A stretch of 64,000 bases of DNA, from contig CM035413.1 in NCBI GenBank assembly GCA_020310875.1, forward strand, positions 162,916,806 through 162,980,805, given 5' to 3'. The translations under genes and the position numbers were made by a program. This stretch comes from Ceratopteris richardii (lineage: Eukaryota > Streptophyta > Polypodiopsida > Polypodiales > Pteridaceae). Below are positions 11,188-23,441 of this stretch, piece by piece (the stretch's first letter is position 1; each line of letters opens with the position of its first letter). The notes below the pieces were generated by a model. It did no database searches and was not told the DNA's origin. It saw nothing but the letters and a program-made list of their open reading frames with translations.

Positions 11188-12275
11188 ACATTTGATTGTA
11201 GCTTCATGCTCAACAAGCCATCTAGAAAAAGGGAAACTTGTTTTGCTTGGGTACGTATCTCTATAATTGGGGATCTCTCAATGTATTTCTTGAACCTACT
11301 ACATCCCACTACTCTCATAGTTTCTTGCAGTGTCTGCTTGAAGATGTGGATCAATGATGAGGTATTATATCTAATTTCACTCTTAGAAAACTCCATAATG
11401 AAGGCTTGTATCAATTGAAGGATGTCCCTAAATTGTCCTTGACATAGAGGTTGGAACCAAGTTAAGGCAGTATTCTTCAAGGTTAATCCAAAAGCTTGTA
11501 CTAAGTGAACATGTTCTCCACTTGTTATGCCCTCAACACTTGTTTGAACTCCGCAACATGATCATAGCGGTCAACGGTACCATCTAAGTAGCTCTTCATA
11601 GATTTCACTAGTTGGGAAGGCCTCAAAATTCTTGGGTGATGGGATAGTTATCCATGCCTCTTTGAGGTCTATGTCCTCTAGGCCTTTCTCATTCCGTCCC
11701 ATGTGCATCCATAAGTTGTCTTTCTCTCCCTATAATGTGTACAAAACTCACTTTTGATTGCTCTTTCAGTTTCTCCTTCTAGGTTCCTAATGCATGCAAA
11801 GATCCTACCCCATTTTGATTATGAGGGTTAGCAAAATTTGGTGAACGAAAGAATGGTTCGCCCTTCCATGTATATGCATGTCTACCATGTTCGATAACTA
11901 CAAACATCCTCTCTAAAGTGTTATTAATGTATATGATCTTTCTTTGAATTTCTAGATCTTTGAATTCATAGATAATGATTCTAAAAACACTTCTAGGCTT
12001 ATCAGGTCTAAACCTCCAAAAGACATCATCAATCTCTCTCTTACAAAGAGCTCTATGTTATTATTTTCATGAGGCATCCATTCAAGAGTGATGATCCTTG
12101 ATAGGACCAATTTGCCTTGAGGCATTCACGGCTCTTGTTCATTGTTCTCATGATCTATGTCCCCAATGTCTGATTTAGGTACAATGGATCCGAATTCATA
12201 TGTTTTGTCAAGTCAGTTGGTTACCATGTACATGGTTCCTTCCTTATCTATATATGCCCCACTTTTTAATTTGAA
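11188..12275 (-). pseudogene. Complex E gag fragment
   Basis: Minus-strand gag homologous to residues of about 110-470 of element B gag. It contains a retrotrans_gag core with LTWFQPLCQGQ, MEFSKSEIRYNTSSLIH and LFLDGLLSMKL, then runs directly into the LTR start at 11187 with no polypurine tract. On the other side it ends inside the N-terminal region (GTMYMVTN, GAYIDKE) at 12275, where satellite begins. Several stops and frameshifts are present. It retains the central gag part that the 1.84-kb units have deleted. Confidence 0.8.
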
Positions 12276-15200
12276 AAAGTTATGTCAAATCAGGATCCTG
12301 GGGGTCAAAACAGGCAAACAGGACCTTTTGGAGACAATCGTGATTTTGTGAAATCAGGGAATCGCGATGGTGTGAAGTCAAAGAATCGCGATCTTGAGCA
12401 CAGAATCGTGTTTTTTGAAAATCGCGATTTTGAGCACAGAATCGTGTTTTAGAGAATTGCGATTTTGTCTCAGAGAATCGTGATTCACAAAATCATGGTT
12501 CACAGGATCGTGATTCACAAAATCGTGTCTTCACAGAATCGTGTTTTAGAGAATCGTGTTCTAGAGAATTGCGATTTTGTCTTAGAGAATCGTGGTTTTC
12601 AAAATTTAGAGAATTGCAATTAGAGTTACAAGCACAGAATCGTGTTTTTTTGAAAATCGCGATTTTGAGCACAGAATCGTGTTTTAGAGAATCACGATTT
12701 TGTCTCAGAGAATCGTGATTCACAAAATTGTGTTTTTCACAAATCGTGGTTCTCATAATCGTGTTTTTTTACATGAAAATCATGATTTCGTCTCAGAGAT
12801 CATGTAGGATTTGAAACGAGCTTTCCAACGAGCTATAGAGCTCAAAAAATAGACTTTGGATGAAAAAGTTATTTCAAATCAGGCTCCTAGGGGTCAAAAC
12901 AGGCAAACAGGACCTTTTGAGCACAGAATCGTGTTTTAGAGAATTGCGATTTTGTCTCAGAGAATCTTGATTCACAAAATCATGGTTCACACGATCGTGA
13001 TTCATAAAATCGTATCTTCACGAAATCGTGTTTTAGAGAATCGTGTTCTAGACAATCGCGATTTTGTCTTAGAGAATCGTGGTTTTCAAAATTTAGAGAA
13101 TCGCAATTCGAAGTACAAGCACAATATCGTGTTTTTTTTTGAAAATCGCAATTTTGAGCAGAGAATCATGTTTTAGAGAATCGCGATTTTATCTCAGAGA
13201 ATCGTGATTCACAAAATTGTGTTTTTCACAAAATCGTGGTTCTCATAGTCGTGTTTTTTGACATGAAAATGGTGATTTTGTCTGCGCGATCGTGTAGGAT
13301 TTGAAACGAGCTTTCCAACGAGCTATAGAGCTTAAAAAATGGACTTTGGATGAAAAAGTTATGTCAAATCAGGCTCCTGGGGGTCAAAACAGGCAAACAG
13401 GACCTTTTGGAGAAAATCGCGATTTTGTGAAATCAAGGAATCGCGATGCTCTGAAGTCAAAGAATGGTGATTTTCAGCACAGAATCGTGTTTTTTGAAAA
13501 TCGCGATTTTGAGCACAGAATTGTGTTTTAGAGAATCGCGATTTTGTCTCAGAGAATCGTGATTCACAAAATCGTGGTTCACAGGATCGTGATTCACAAA
13601 ATCGTGTCTTCACAGAATCGTGTTTTAGAGAATCGTGTTCTAGAGAATCGCGATTTTGTCTTAGAAAATTGTGGTTTTCAAAATTTAGAGAATCGCAATT
13701 TGAAGTACAAGCACAGAATCCTGTTTTTTTGAAAATCGCGATTTTGAGCACAGAATCATGTTTTAGAGAATCGCGATTTTGTCTCAGAGAATCGTGATTC
13801 ACAAAATTGTGTTTTTCACAAAATCGTGGTTCTCATAATCGTGTTTTTTGACATGAAAATCGCGATTTTGTCATAGAGATCGTGTAGGATTTGAGACGAG
13901 CTTTCCAACGAGCTATAGAGCTCAAAAAATGGACTTTGGATGAAAAAGTTATGTCAAATCAAGCTCCTGGGGGTCAAAACAGGCAAACAGGACCTTTTGG
14001 AGAAAATTGCGATTTTGTGAAATCAGGGAATCGCGATGCTGTGGTCAAAGAATCGCGATTTTGAGCACAGAATTGTGTTTTTTGAAAATCGCGATTTTGA
14101 GCACAGAATCGTGTTTTACAGAATCGCGATTTTGTCTCAAAGAATCGTGATTCACAAAATCGTGGTTCACAGGATCGTGATTCACAAAATCGTGTCTTCA
14201 CAGAATTGTGTTTTAGAGAATCGTGTTCTAGAGAATCCCGATTTTGTCTTAGAGAATCCTGGTTTTCAAAATTTAGAGAATCGCAATTTGAAGTACAAGC
14301 ACAAAATCGTGTTTTTTTGAAAATCGCGATTTTGAGCACAGAATCGTGTTTTAGAGAATCGCGAGTTTGTCTCAGAGACTCGTGATTCACAAAATGGTGT
14401 TTTTCACAAAATCGTGGTTCTCATAATCGTGTTTTTTGACATGAAAATCGCGATTTTGTCTCAAAGATCGTGTAGGATTTGAAACGAGCTTTCCAACGAG
14501 CTATAGAGCTCAAAAAATGGACTTTGGATGAAAAGGTTATGTCAAATCAGGCTCCTGGGGGTCAAAACAGGCAAACAAGACCTTTTGGAGAAAATCGCGA
14601 TTTTGTGAAATCAGGGAATCGCAATGCTGTGAAGTCAAAGAATCATGATTTTGAGCACAGAATCGTGTTTTTTGAAAATCGCGATTTTGAGCAGAGAATT
14701 GTGTTTTAGAGAATCACGATTTTGTCTCAGAGAATCGTGATTCACAAAATCGTGGTTCACAGGATCGTGATTCACAAAATCGTGTCTTCACAGAATCGTG
14801 TTTTAGAGAATCGTGTTCTAGAGAATCGCGATTTTGTCTTAGAGAATCGTGGTTTTCAAAATTTAGAGAATCGCAATTTGAAGTACAAGCATAGAATCGT
14901 GTTTTTTTTTAAATCGCGATTTTGAGCACTAAATCGTGTTTTAGAGAATCGGGATTTTGTCTCAGAGAATCGTGATTCACAAAATTGTGTTTTTCACAAA
15001 ATCGTGGTTCTCATAATCGTGTTCTTTGACATGAAAATCGCGATTTTGTCTGCGAGATCGTGTAGGATTTGAAATGAGCTTTCCAACGAGCTATAGAGCT
15101 CAAAAATGGACTTTGGATGAAAAAGTTATGTCAAATCAGGCTCCTGGGGATCAAAACAGGCAAACAGGACCTTTTGGAGAAAATCGCGATTTTGTGAAAT

Positions 15201-16642
15201 CAGGGAATCGCGATGGTGTGAAGTCAAAGAATCGTGATTTTGAGCACAGAATCGTGTTTTTTGAAAATCGCGATTTTGAGCACAGAATTGTGTTTTAGAG
15301 AATCGCGATTTTGTCTCAGAGAATCGTGATTCACAAAATCATGGTTCACAGGATCGTGATTCACAAAATCGTGTCTTCACAGAATCGTGTTTTAGAGAAT
15401 CGTGTTCTAGAGAATCGCTACTTTGTCTTAGAGAATCGTGGTTTTCAAAATTTAGAGAATCGCAATCTGAAGTACAAGCACAAAATCGTGTTTTTTTGAA
15501 AATCGCGATTTTGAGCAGAGAATCGTGTTTTAGAGAATCGCGATTTTGTCTCAGAGAATCGTGATTCACAAAATTGTGTTTTTCACAAAATCGTGGTTCT
15601 CATAATCGTGTTTTACACATGAAAATCGCGATTTTGTCTGCGAGATCGTGTAGGATTTGAAACGAGCTTTCCAACGAGCTATAGAGCTCAAAAAATGGAC
15701 TTTGGATGAAAAATTTATGTCAAATCAGGCTCCTAGGGGTCAAAACAGGCAAACAGGACCTTTTGGAGAAAATCGCGATTTTGTGAAATCAGGGAATCGC
15801 GATGCTCTGAAGTCAAAGAATCGTGATTTTGAGCACAGAATCGTGTGTTTTGAAAATCGTGATTTTGAGCACAGAATTGTGTTTTAGAGAATCGCGATTT
15901 TGTCTCAGAGAATCGTGATTCACAAAATCGTGGTTCACAGGATCGTGATTCACAAAATCGTGTCTTCACAGAATCGTGTTTTAGAGAATCGTGTTCTAGA
16001 GAATTGCTATTTTGTCTTAGAGAATCGTGGTTTTCAAAATTTAGAGAATTGCAATCTGAAGTACAAGCACAAAATCGTGTTTTTTTTTAAATCGCTATTT
16101 TGAGCACAGAATCGTGTTTTAGAGAATCGCGATTTTATCTCAGAGAATCGTGATTCACAAAATTATGTTTTTCACAAAATTGTGGTTCTCATAATCATGT
16201 TTTTTGACATGAAAATTGCGATTTTGTCTCAGAGATCGTGTAGGATTTGAAACGAGCTTTCCAACGAGCTATAGAGCTCAAAAAATGGACTTTGGATGAA
16301 AAAGTTATGTCAAATCAAGCTCGTGGGGATCAAAACAGGCAAACAGGACCTTTTGGAGAAAATCGCGATTTTGTGAAATCAGGGAATCGCGATGTTGTGA
16401 AGTCAAAGAATCGCGATTTTGAGCACAGAATCGTATTTTTTGAAAATCGCGATTTTGAGCACAGAATCGTGTTTTAGAGAATCGCGATTTTATCTCAATG
16501 AATCGTGATTCACAAAATCGTGGTTCACAGGATCGTGATTCACAAAAAATAGGGTCTTCACAGAATCGTGTTTTAGAGAATCGCGATTTTGTCTTAGAGA
16601 ATCGCGATTTTGTCTTAGAGAATCGTGGTTTTCAAAATTTAG
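12276..16642 (-). repeat. ~590-bp satellite array 1, from a retrotransposon leader
   Basis: The landmark TAGGATTTGAAACGAGC recurs at 12805, 13295, 13885, 14473, 15063, 15651 and 16241, giving periods of 490, 590, 588, 590, 588 and 590 bp. Each unit holds a unique ~130-bp block (reverse complement of element B leader 32950-33070) plus many short iterations of AATCGCGATT, AATCGTGATT and CACAGAATCGTG. Both strands are open over long stretches because the subrepeats lack stops, giving ENRDFEHRIVF-like or HDSLRQNRDSL-like peptides; I regard these as by-products and not genes. Confidence 0.9.
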
Positions 16643-16977
16643 ACAATCTAGAAGCAGCCATGGAAAATACTCCTGGAGCACCTATAGACCCTGCCAAATT
16701 CCAAGCTGTTCCCTCCGAACATATTCAACAAGCTTTAGAAGCATATGTAACCCTCTTGGAGGCACATGACCAGTTGGGAGACCAAGTCAAGGAATTACAA
16801 AGACCCCAAGTGCCTACACCACACCCACTCAAATCTACAGAGATGGTCGATGCCGCTACTTCACCAGAACCTGAACCTTCAACGACCAATGAGGTACTTG
16901 AGCTACGGCAACAGATAGCAGAATTGAAGATCAAGTTGTTACAGTATGAACGATCAAGTTGTTACAGTATGAACGAT
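16643..16977 (+). pseudogene. Captured fragment of element A post-integrase ORF
   Basis: About 307 bp starting at AATCTAGAAGCAGCC is near-identical to 7443-7752 of element A, with roughly six base changes. It encodes the Glu/Pro-rich part just after the coiled coil (EAAMENTPGAP to LLQYER). It is fused in frame to satellite sequence on its left. On its right the last 23 bp (16929-16951) are duplicated in tandem (16952-16974) before the sequence switches to minus-strand gag. The pattern suggests template switching or repair synthesis. Confidence 0.9.
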
Positions 16978-17275
16978 TCTAAAAACATTTCTAGGCTTAT
17001 CAGGTCTAAACCTCCAAAAGACATCATCAATCTCTCTCTTACAAAGAGCTCTATGTTATTATTTTCATGAGGCATCCATTCAAGAGTGATGATCCTTGAT
17101 AGGACCAATTTGCCTTGAGGCATTCACGGTTCTTGTTCATTGTTCTCATGATCTATGTCCCCAATGTCTGATTTAGGTACAATGGATCCGAATTCATATG
17201 TTTTGTCAACTGAGTTGGTTACCATGTACATGGTTCCTTCCTTATCTATATATGCCCCACTTTTTAATTTGAAAA
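16976..17275 (-). pseudogene. Complex E gag piece inside the satellite
   Basis: Repeats 11970-12275 almost exactly: the N-terminal gag segment with GTMYMVTN and YEFGSIVP-like peptides on the minus strand. It ends at exactly the same gag/satellite join as 12275/12276, showing that join was copied and not formed twice. Confidence 0.85.
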
Positions 17276-20200
17276 AGTTATGTCAAATCAGGATCCTGGG
17301 GGTCAAAACAGGCAAACAGGACCTTTTGGAGACAATCGTGATTTTGTGAAATCAGGGAATCGCGATGGTGTGAAGTCAAAGAATCGCGATCTTGAGCACA
17401 GAATAGTGTTTTTTGAAAATCGCGATTTTGAGCACAGAATCGTGTTTTAGAGAATTGCGATTTTGTCTCAGAGAATCGTGATTCACAAAATCGTGGTTCA
17501 CAGGATCGTGATTCACAAAATTGTGTCTTCACAGAATTGTGTTTGAGAGAATCGTGTTCTAGAGAATCGCGATTTTGTCTTAGAGAATCGTGGTTTTCAA
17601 AATTTAGAGAATCGCAATTTGAAGTACAAGCACAGAATCGTGTTTTTTTGAAAATCGCGATTTTGAGCACAGAATCGTGTTTTAGAGAATCGCGATTTTG
17701 TCTCAGAGAATCGTGATTCACAAAATTGTGTTTTTCACAAATCGTGGTTCTCATAATCGTGTTTTTTGACATGAAAATCGCGATTTCGTCTCAGAGATCA
17801 TGTAGGATTTGAAACGAGCTTTCCAATGAGCTATAGAGCTCAAAAAATGAACTTTGGATGAAAAAGTTATGTCAAATCAGGCTCCTAGGGGTCAAAACAG
17901 GCAAACAGGACCTTTTGGAGAAAATCGCAATTTTGTGAAATCAGGGAATCGCGATGCTGTGAAGAGAAATCAGGGAATCACGATGCTGTGAAGTCAAAGA
18001 ATCGTGATTTTGAGCACAGAATCGTGTTTTTTGAAAATCGCGATTTTGAGCACAGAATTGTGTTTTAGAGAATCGCGATTTTATCTCAGAGAATCGTGAT
18101 TCACAAAATCGTGGTTCACAGGATCGTGATTCACAAAATCGTGTCTTCACAGAATCGTGTTTTAGAGAATCGTGTTCTAAAGAATCGCGATTTTATCTTA
18201 GAGAATTGTGGTTTTCAAAATTTAGAGAATCGCAATTTGAAGTACAAGCACAGAATCCTGTTTTTTTGAAAATCGCAATTTTGAGCACAGAATCGTGTTT
18301 TAGAGAATCGCGATTTTGTCTTAGAGAATCGTGATTCACAAAATTGTGTTTTTCACAAAATTGTGGTTCTCATAATTGTGTTTTTTGACATGAAAATCGC
18401 GATTTTGTCTCAGAGATCGTGTAGGATTTGAAACAAGCTTTCCAACGAGCTATAGAGCTCAAAAAATGGACTTTGGATGAAAAAGTTATATCAAATCAGG
18501 CTCCTGGGGGTCAAAACAGGCAAACAAGACCTTTTGGAGAAAATCGCGATTTTGTGAAATCAGGGAATCGCGATGCTGTGGTCAAAGAATCGCGATTTTG
18601 AGCACAGAATTGTGTTTTTTGAAAATCACGATTTTGAGCACAGAATCATGTTTTAGAGAATCGCGATTTAATCTCAAAGAATCGTGATTCACAAAATCGT
18701 GGTTCACAGGATCGTGATTCACAAAATTGTGTCTTCACAGAATCGTGTTTTAGAGAATCGTGTTCTAGAGAATCACGATTTTGTCTTAGAGAATCGTGGT
18801 TTTCAAAATTTAGAGAATCGCAATCTGAAGTACAAGCACAAAATCGTGTTTTTTTGAAAATCGCTTTTTTTAGTTGAGAATCGTGTTTTAGAGAATCGCG
18901 ATTTTGTCTCAGAGAATCGTGATTCACAAAATAGTGTTTTTCACAAAATCATGGTTCTCATAATCGTGTTTTTTGACATGAAGATCGCGATTTTCTCTCC
19001 GAGATCGTGTAGGATTTGAAACGAGCTTTCCAACGAGCTATAGAGCTCAAAAAATGGACTTTGGATGAAAAAGTTATGTCAAATCAGGCTCCTGGGGGTC
19101 AAAACAGGCAAACAGGACCTTTTGGAGAAAATCACGATTTTGTGAAATCAGGGAATCGCGATGCTGTGAAGTCAAAGAATCGTGATTTTGAGCACAGAAT
19201 CGTGTTTTTTGAAAATCGCGATTTTGAGCACAGAATTGTGTTTTAGAGAATCGCCATTTTGTCTCAGAGAATCGTGATTCACAAAATCGTGGTTCACAGG
19301 ATCGTGATTCACAAAATCGTGTCTTCACAGAATCGTGTTTTAGAGAATCGTGTTCTAGAGAATCGTGTTCTAGAGAATCGCGATTTTGTCTTAGAGAATT
19401 GTGGTTTTCAAAATTTAGAGAATCGCAATTTGAAGTACAAGCACAGAATCCTGTTTTTTTGAAAATCGCGATTTTGAGCAGAGAATCGTGTTTTAGAGAA
19501 TCGCGATTTTGTCTCAGAGAATCGTGATTCACAAAATTGTATTTTTCACAAAATCGTGTTTCTCATAATCGTGTTTTTTGACATGAAAATCGCGATTTTG
19601 TCGCAGAGATCGTGTGGGATTTGAAACGAGCTTTCCAAGGAGCTATAGAACTCAAAAAATGGACATTGGATGAAAAAGTTATGTCAAATCAGGCTCCTGG
19701 GGGTCAAAACAGGCTAACAGGACCTTTTGGAGAAAATCGTGATTTTGTGAAATCAGGGAATCGCGATGCTGTGGTCAAAGAATCGTGGTTTTTGAAAATC
19801 ACGATTTTGAGCACAGAATCATGTTTTAGAGAATCGTGATTTTGTCTCAAAGAATCGTGATTCACAAAATCGTGGTTCACAGGATCGTGATTCACAAAAT
19901 CGTGTCTTCACAGAATCGTGTTTTAGAGAATCGTGTTTTAGAGAATCGCGATTTTGTCTTAGAGAATCGTGGTTTTCAAAATTTAGAGAATCGCAATCTG
20001 AAGTACAAGCACAAAATCGTCTTTTTTTGAAAGTCGCGATTTTGAGCACAGAATCGTGTTTTAGAGAATCGCGAATTTGTATTAGAGACTCGTGATTCAC
20101 AAAATGGTGGTTTTCACAAAATCGTGGTTCTCATAATCGTGTTTTTTGACATGAAAATCATGATTTTGTCTCAGAGATCGTGTAGGATTTGAAACGAGCT

Positions 20201-20586
20201 TTCCAACGAGCTATAGAGCTCAAAAAATGGACTTTGGATGAAAAGGTTATGTCAAATCAGGCTCCTGGGGGTCAAAACAGGCAAACAAGACCTTTTGGAA
20301 AAAATTGCGATTTTGTGAAATCAGGGAATCGCAATGCTGTGAAGTCAAAGAATCGTGATTTTGAGCACAGAATCGTGTTTTTTGAAAATCGCGATTTTGA
20401 GCACAGAATTGTGTTTTAGAGAATCGCAATTTTGTCTCAGACAATCGTGATTCACAAAATCGTGGTTCACAGGATCGTGATTCACAAAATCGTGTCTTCA
20501 CAGAATCGTGTTTTAGAGAATCGTGTTCTAGAGAATCGCGATTTTGTCTTAGAGAATCGTGGTTTTCAAAATTTAGAGAATCGCAA
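17276..20586 (-). repeat. ~590-bp satellite array 2
   Basis: Landmark TAGGATTTGAAAC recurs at 17803, 18422, 19010, 19615 (as TGGGATTTG) and 20183, spaced 619, 588, 605 and 568 bp. The 619-bp unit has a ~30-bp internal duplication near 17960. Diagnostic variants recur in order: the units at 19010, 19615 and 20183 carry the same marks as 13295, 13885 and 14473. The array ends at 20586, where a subrepeat joins gag directly (ATTGTATCAATTG). Confidence 0.9.
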
Positions 20587-20929
20587 TTGTATCAATTGAA
20601 GGATGTCCCTACATTGTCCTTGACATAGAGGTTGGAACCAAGTTAAGGCAGTATTCTTCAAGGTTAATCCAAAAGCTTGTACTAAGTGAACATGTTCTCC
20701 ACTTGTTATGCCCTCAACACTTGTTTGAACTCTGCAACATGATCATAGCGGTCAACGGTACCATCTAAGTAGCTCTTCATAGATTTCACTAGTTGGGAAG
20801 GCCTCAAAATTCTTGGGTGATGGGATAGTTATCCATGCCTCTTTGAGGTCTATGTCCTCTAGGCCTTTCTCATTCCGTCCCATGTGCATCCATAAGTTGT
20901 TTTTCTCTCCCTATAATGTGTACAAAAAC
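20587..20929 (-). pseudogene. Complex E partial gag, unit 1
   Basis: Minus-strand gag remnant beginning inside the retrotrans_gag domain (the codons around WFQPL) and ending at GTGTACAAAAAC, where it is fused to leader subrepeats. The far half of this unit's gag and its LTR have been replaced by satellite array 2. Confidence 0.75.
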
Positions 20930-21600
20930 TTAGAGAATCGTGATTCACAAAATTGTGTTTTTCACAAAATCGTGGTTCTCATAATCGTGTTTTTCGACAT
21001 GAAAATCGCGATTCTGTCTCAGAGAATCGTGTTTTAGAGAATCGTGTTCTCAGAGAATCGTGTTTTTGGCTGAAAATCGTGATTTGTGAGAATCGCGATT
21101 TTGAGCACAACCACAGAATCGCAATTATGAGAATGACCACAAAATCGTGATTCTTTCAGTAAGCTTTTAGGCAGGAAACAGAAAATCGTGATTTTCAAAA
21201 AAATTTGAATTTTCACAGAATTGCGATTTTCATCACAGAATCGCGTTTTTTGGCGGGAACTTCAAATTTTTGAGCGCCGAGCAATGGCGAGCTCCGTATG
21301 AGCAGAAAATCAAGAAAAACACAGGCGCTTCTTCTCCCTTGCACTTCCTAACTCCTTCCCACACAATAATGCATGAAAAATGGTATGAAAATGGTGAAAA
21401 TGCACTAAAACACAAGAAATTTCTATGAAGAAGAAGACGGAAGAAGGTGGAGATGATGATGATGAAGAAGATGAAGAAGAAAAATCAGAAAATGAACAAA
21501 AATGATAGTTTTTTTACCTTCCAACGTCGCAAATCTACGATCTTACCATCACAACGCTCGTCCTCGAAGCTCTCTCCCCGGCAACGGTGCCAAAATTTGG
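20930..21600 (-). repeat. Complex E leader, unit 1, with tRNA-Asp PBS
   Basis: Untranslated leader on the minus strand. It has AATCGCGATT-type subrepeats (20935-21245), a unique block, a GAA/GAT-rich tract (21425-21490), and the primer site at 21575-21592, which matches tRNA-Asp with one change of CpG type. Confidence 0.85.
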
Positions 21601-22209
21601 TGTAGCTCAAGCGTAAGCACCACCTCCTTTACTTGTCAATCTGCGGAGACGTGAGGACCGGTATGAAGACCACGAGCAAGTGAAGGCACAAGTGCGTGAG
21701 TGAAAGCACACAAACATGCACACTCATACACACACACGCGCACAAGGTAAGATCAAAGAGAGGAACAATGGAAAGCTTTGATTGCAAAAGAGTTCTCTTA
21801 CAAAAGCTCTATTCTCTAACAAGCTAACCCCAAAAATGAGCTCTCTAGCTCTTTTTATAGTTTTTTTACTAGTTTTGGCCCTGTCCAGACCTAGTGTTCG
21901 GCCTAGTTAAAAATTAGGTTCCAGGGCTTATTTGAGGGCTCAAACGGAGTAAAAAATTATGAAAATTGGTAGGATGATAGTTCTAATACCCCTCAAGCTC
22001 AGGGACTCCTTGGCTTGAACAAAATGGAATTACAAAAATAGAAAATGGTATTTACAATGGTTTGTAGTGATGAAAATCACTATTTTTGTAGGGAATTCTT
22101 GTGAAAATTTAACATACACTTCTTGGAGCTCCCTACTTGCTCCTTCTTCTTTTGTGTGTCCACCTTTCTGATGTGCTTCCATGCTTGTGCTTGACTTTGA
22201 GTTCCAACA
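21601..22209 (-). mobile_element. Complex E LTR 1
   Basis: Minus-strand LTR of 609 bp from TGTTGGAAC (22209) to GAGCTACA (21601). It carries the TATA region followed by GAGCTAGAGAGCTC and the GT-rich microsatellite, as in element B. It directly follows gag codons on its 5' side, without a polypurine tract. Confidence 0.9.
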
Positions 22210-22770
22210 ACATTTGATTGTAGCTTCATGCTCAACAAGCCATCTAGAAAAAGGGAAACTTGTTTTGCTTGGGTACGTATCTCTAGAATTGGGGATCTCT
22301 CAATGTATTTCTTGAACCTACTACATCCCACTACTCTCATAGTTTCTTGCAGTGTTTGCTTGAAGATGTGGATCAATGATGAGGTATTATATCTAATTCC
22401 ACTCTTAGAAAACTCCATAATGAAGGCTTGTATCAATTGAAGGATGTCCCTACATTGTCCTTGACATAGAGGTTGGAACCAAGTTAAGGCAGTATTGTTC
22501 AAGGTTAATCCAAAAGCTTGTACTAAGTGAACATGTTCTCCACTTGTTATGCCCTCAACACTTGTTTGAACTCCGTAACATGATCATAGTGGTGAACGGT
22601 ACCATCTAAGTAGCTCTTCATAGATTTCACTAGTTGGGAAGGCCTCAAAATTCTTGGGTGATGGGATAGTTATCCATGCCTCTTTGAGGTCTATGTCCTC
22701 TAGGCCTTTCTCATTCCGTCCCATGTGCATCCATAAGTTGTCTCTCTCTCCCTATAATGTGTACAAAAAC
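22210..22770 (-). pseudogene. Complex E partial gag, unit 2
   Basis: Minus-strand gag of about 185 codons. It lacks the N-terminal region and everything after LFLDGLLSMKLQSNVV, where it runs straight into LTR 1, so the open frame continues into the LTR (GTQSQAQAWKHIR). Stops interrupt the upstream half. At 22770 it is fused to the leader at GTGTACAAAAAC. It encodes only part of the capsid-like domain. Confidence 0.85.
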
Positions 22771-23441
22771 TTAGAGAATCGTGATTCACAAAATTGTGTT
22801 TTTCACAAAATCGTGGTTCTTATAATCGTGTTTTTCGACATGAAAATCGCGATTCTGTCTCAGAGAATCGTGTTTTAGAGAATTGTGTTCTCACAGAATT
22901 GTGTTTTTGGCTGAAAATCGTGATTTGTGAGAATCGCGATTTTGAGCACAACCACAGAATCGCAATTCTGAGAATGACCACAAAATCGTGATTCTTTCAG
23001 CAAGCTTTTAGGCGGGAAACAGAAAATCGTGATTTTCAAAAAAAATTGAATTTTCACAGAATCGCGATTTTCATCACAGAACCGCGTTTTTTGGCGGGAA
23101 CTTCAAATTTTTGAGCGCCGAGCAATGGCGAGCTCCGTATGAGCAGAAAATCAAGAAAAACACAGGTGCTTGTTCTCCCTTGCACTTCCTAACTCCTTCC
23201 CACACAATAATGCATGAAAAATGGTATGAAAATGGTGAAAATGCACTAAAACACAAGAAATTTCTATGAAGAAGAAGACGGAAGAAGGTGGAGATGATGA
23301 TGAAGAAGAAGATGAAGAAGAAAAATCAGAAAATGAACAAAAATGATAGTTTTTTTACCTTCCAACGTCGCAAATCTACGATCTTACCATCACAACGCTC
23401 GTCCTCGAAGCTCTCTCCCCGGCAACGGCGCCAAAATTTGG
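22771..23441 (-). repeat. Complex E leader, unit 2, with tRNA-Asp PBS
   Basis: Same layout as unit 1: palindromic subrepeats, GAA/GAT tract (23265-23330), and an exact 18-base match to the tRNA-Asp primer site at 23416-23433. Confidence 0.85.

Noticed and set aside
12950..20560. Many open frames on both strands encoding repeats such as ENRDFEHRIVF and HDSLRQNRDSL
   Set aside because: They follow the DNA subrepeats, occur on opposite strands of the same units, break in each unit and have no independent coding signal. They are by-products of stop-free palindromic repeats.
12276..20586. CRISPR-like appearance of short repeats with spacers
   Set aside because: The spacers are themselves repeats, the unit is ~590 bp with a higher-order pattern, the sequence is a plant retrotransposon leader, and no cas gene is present.
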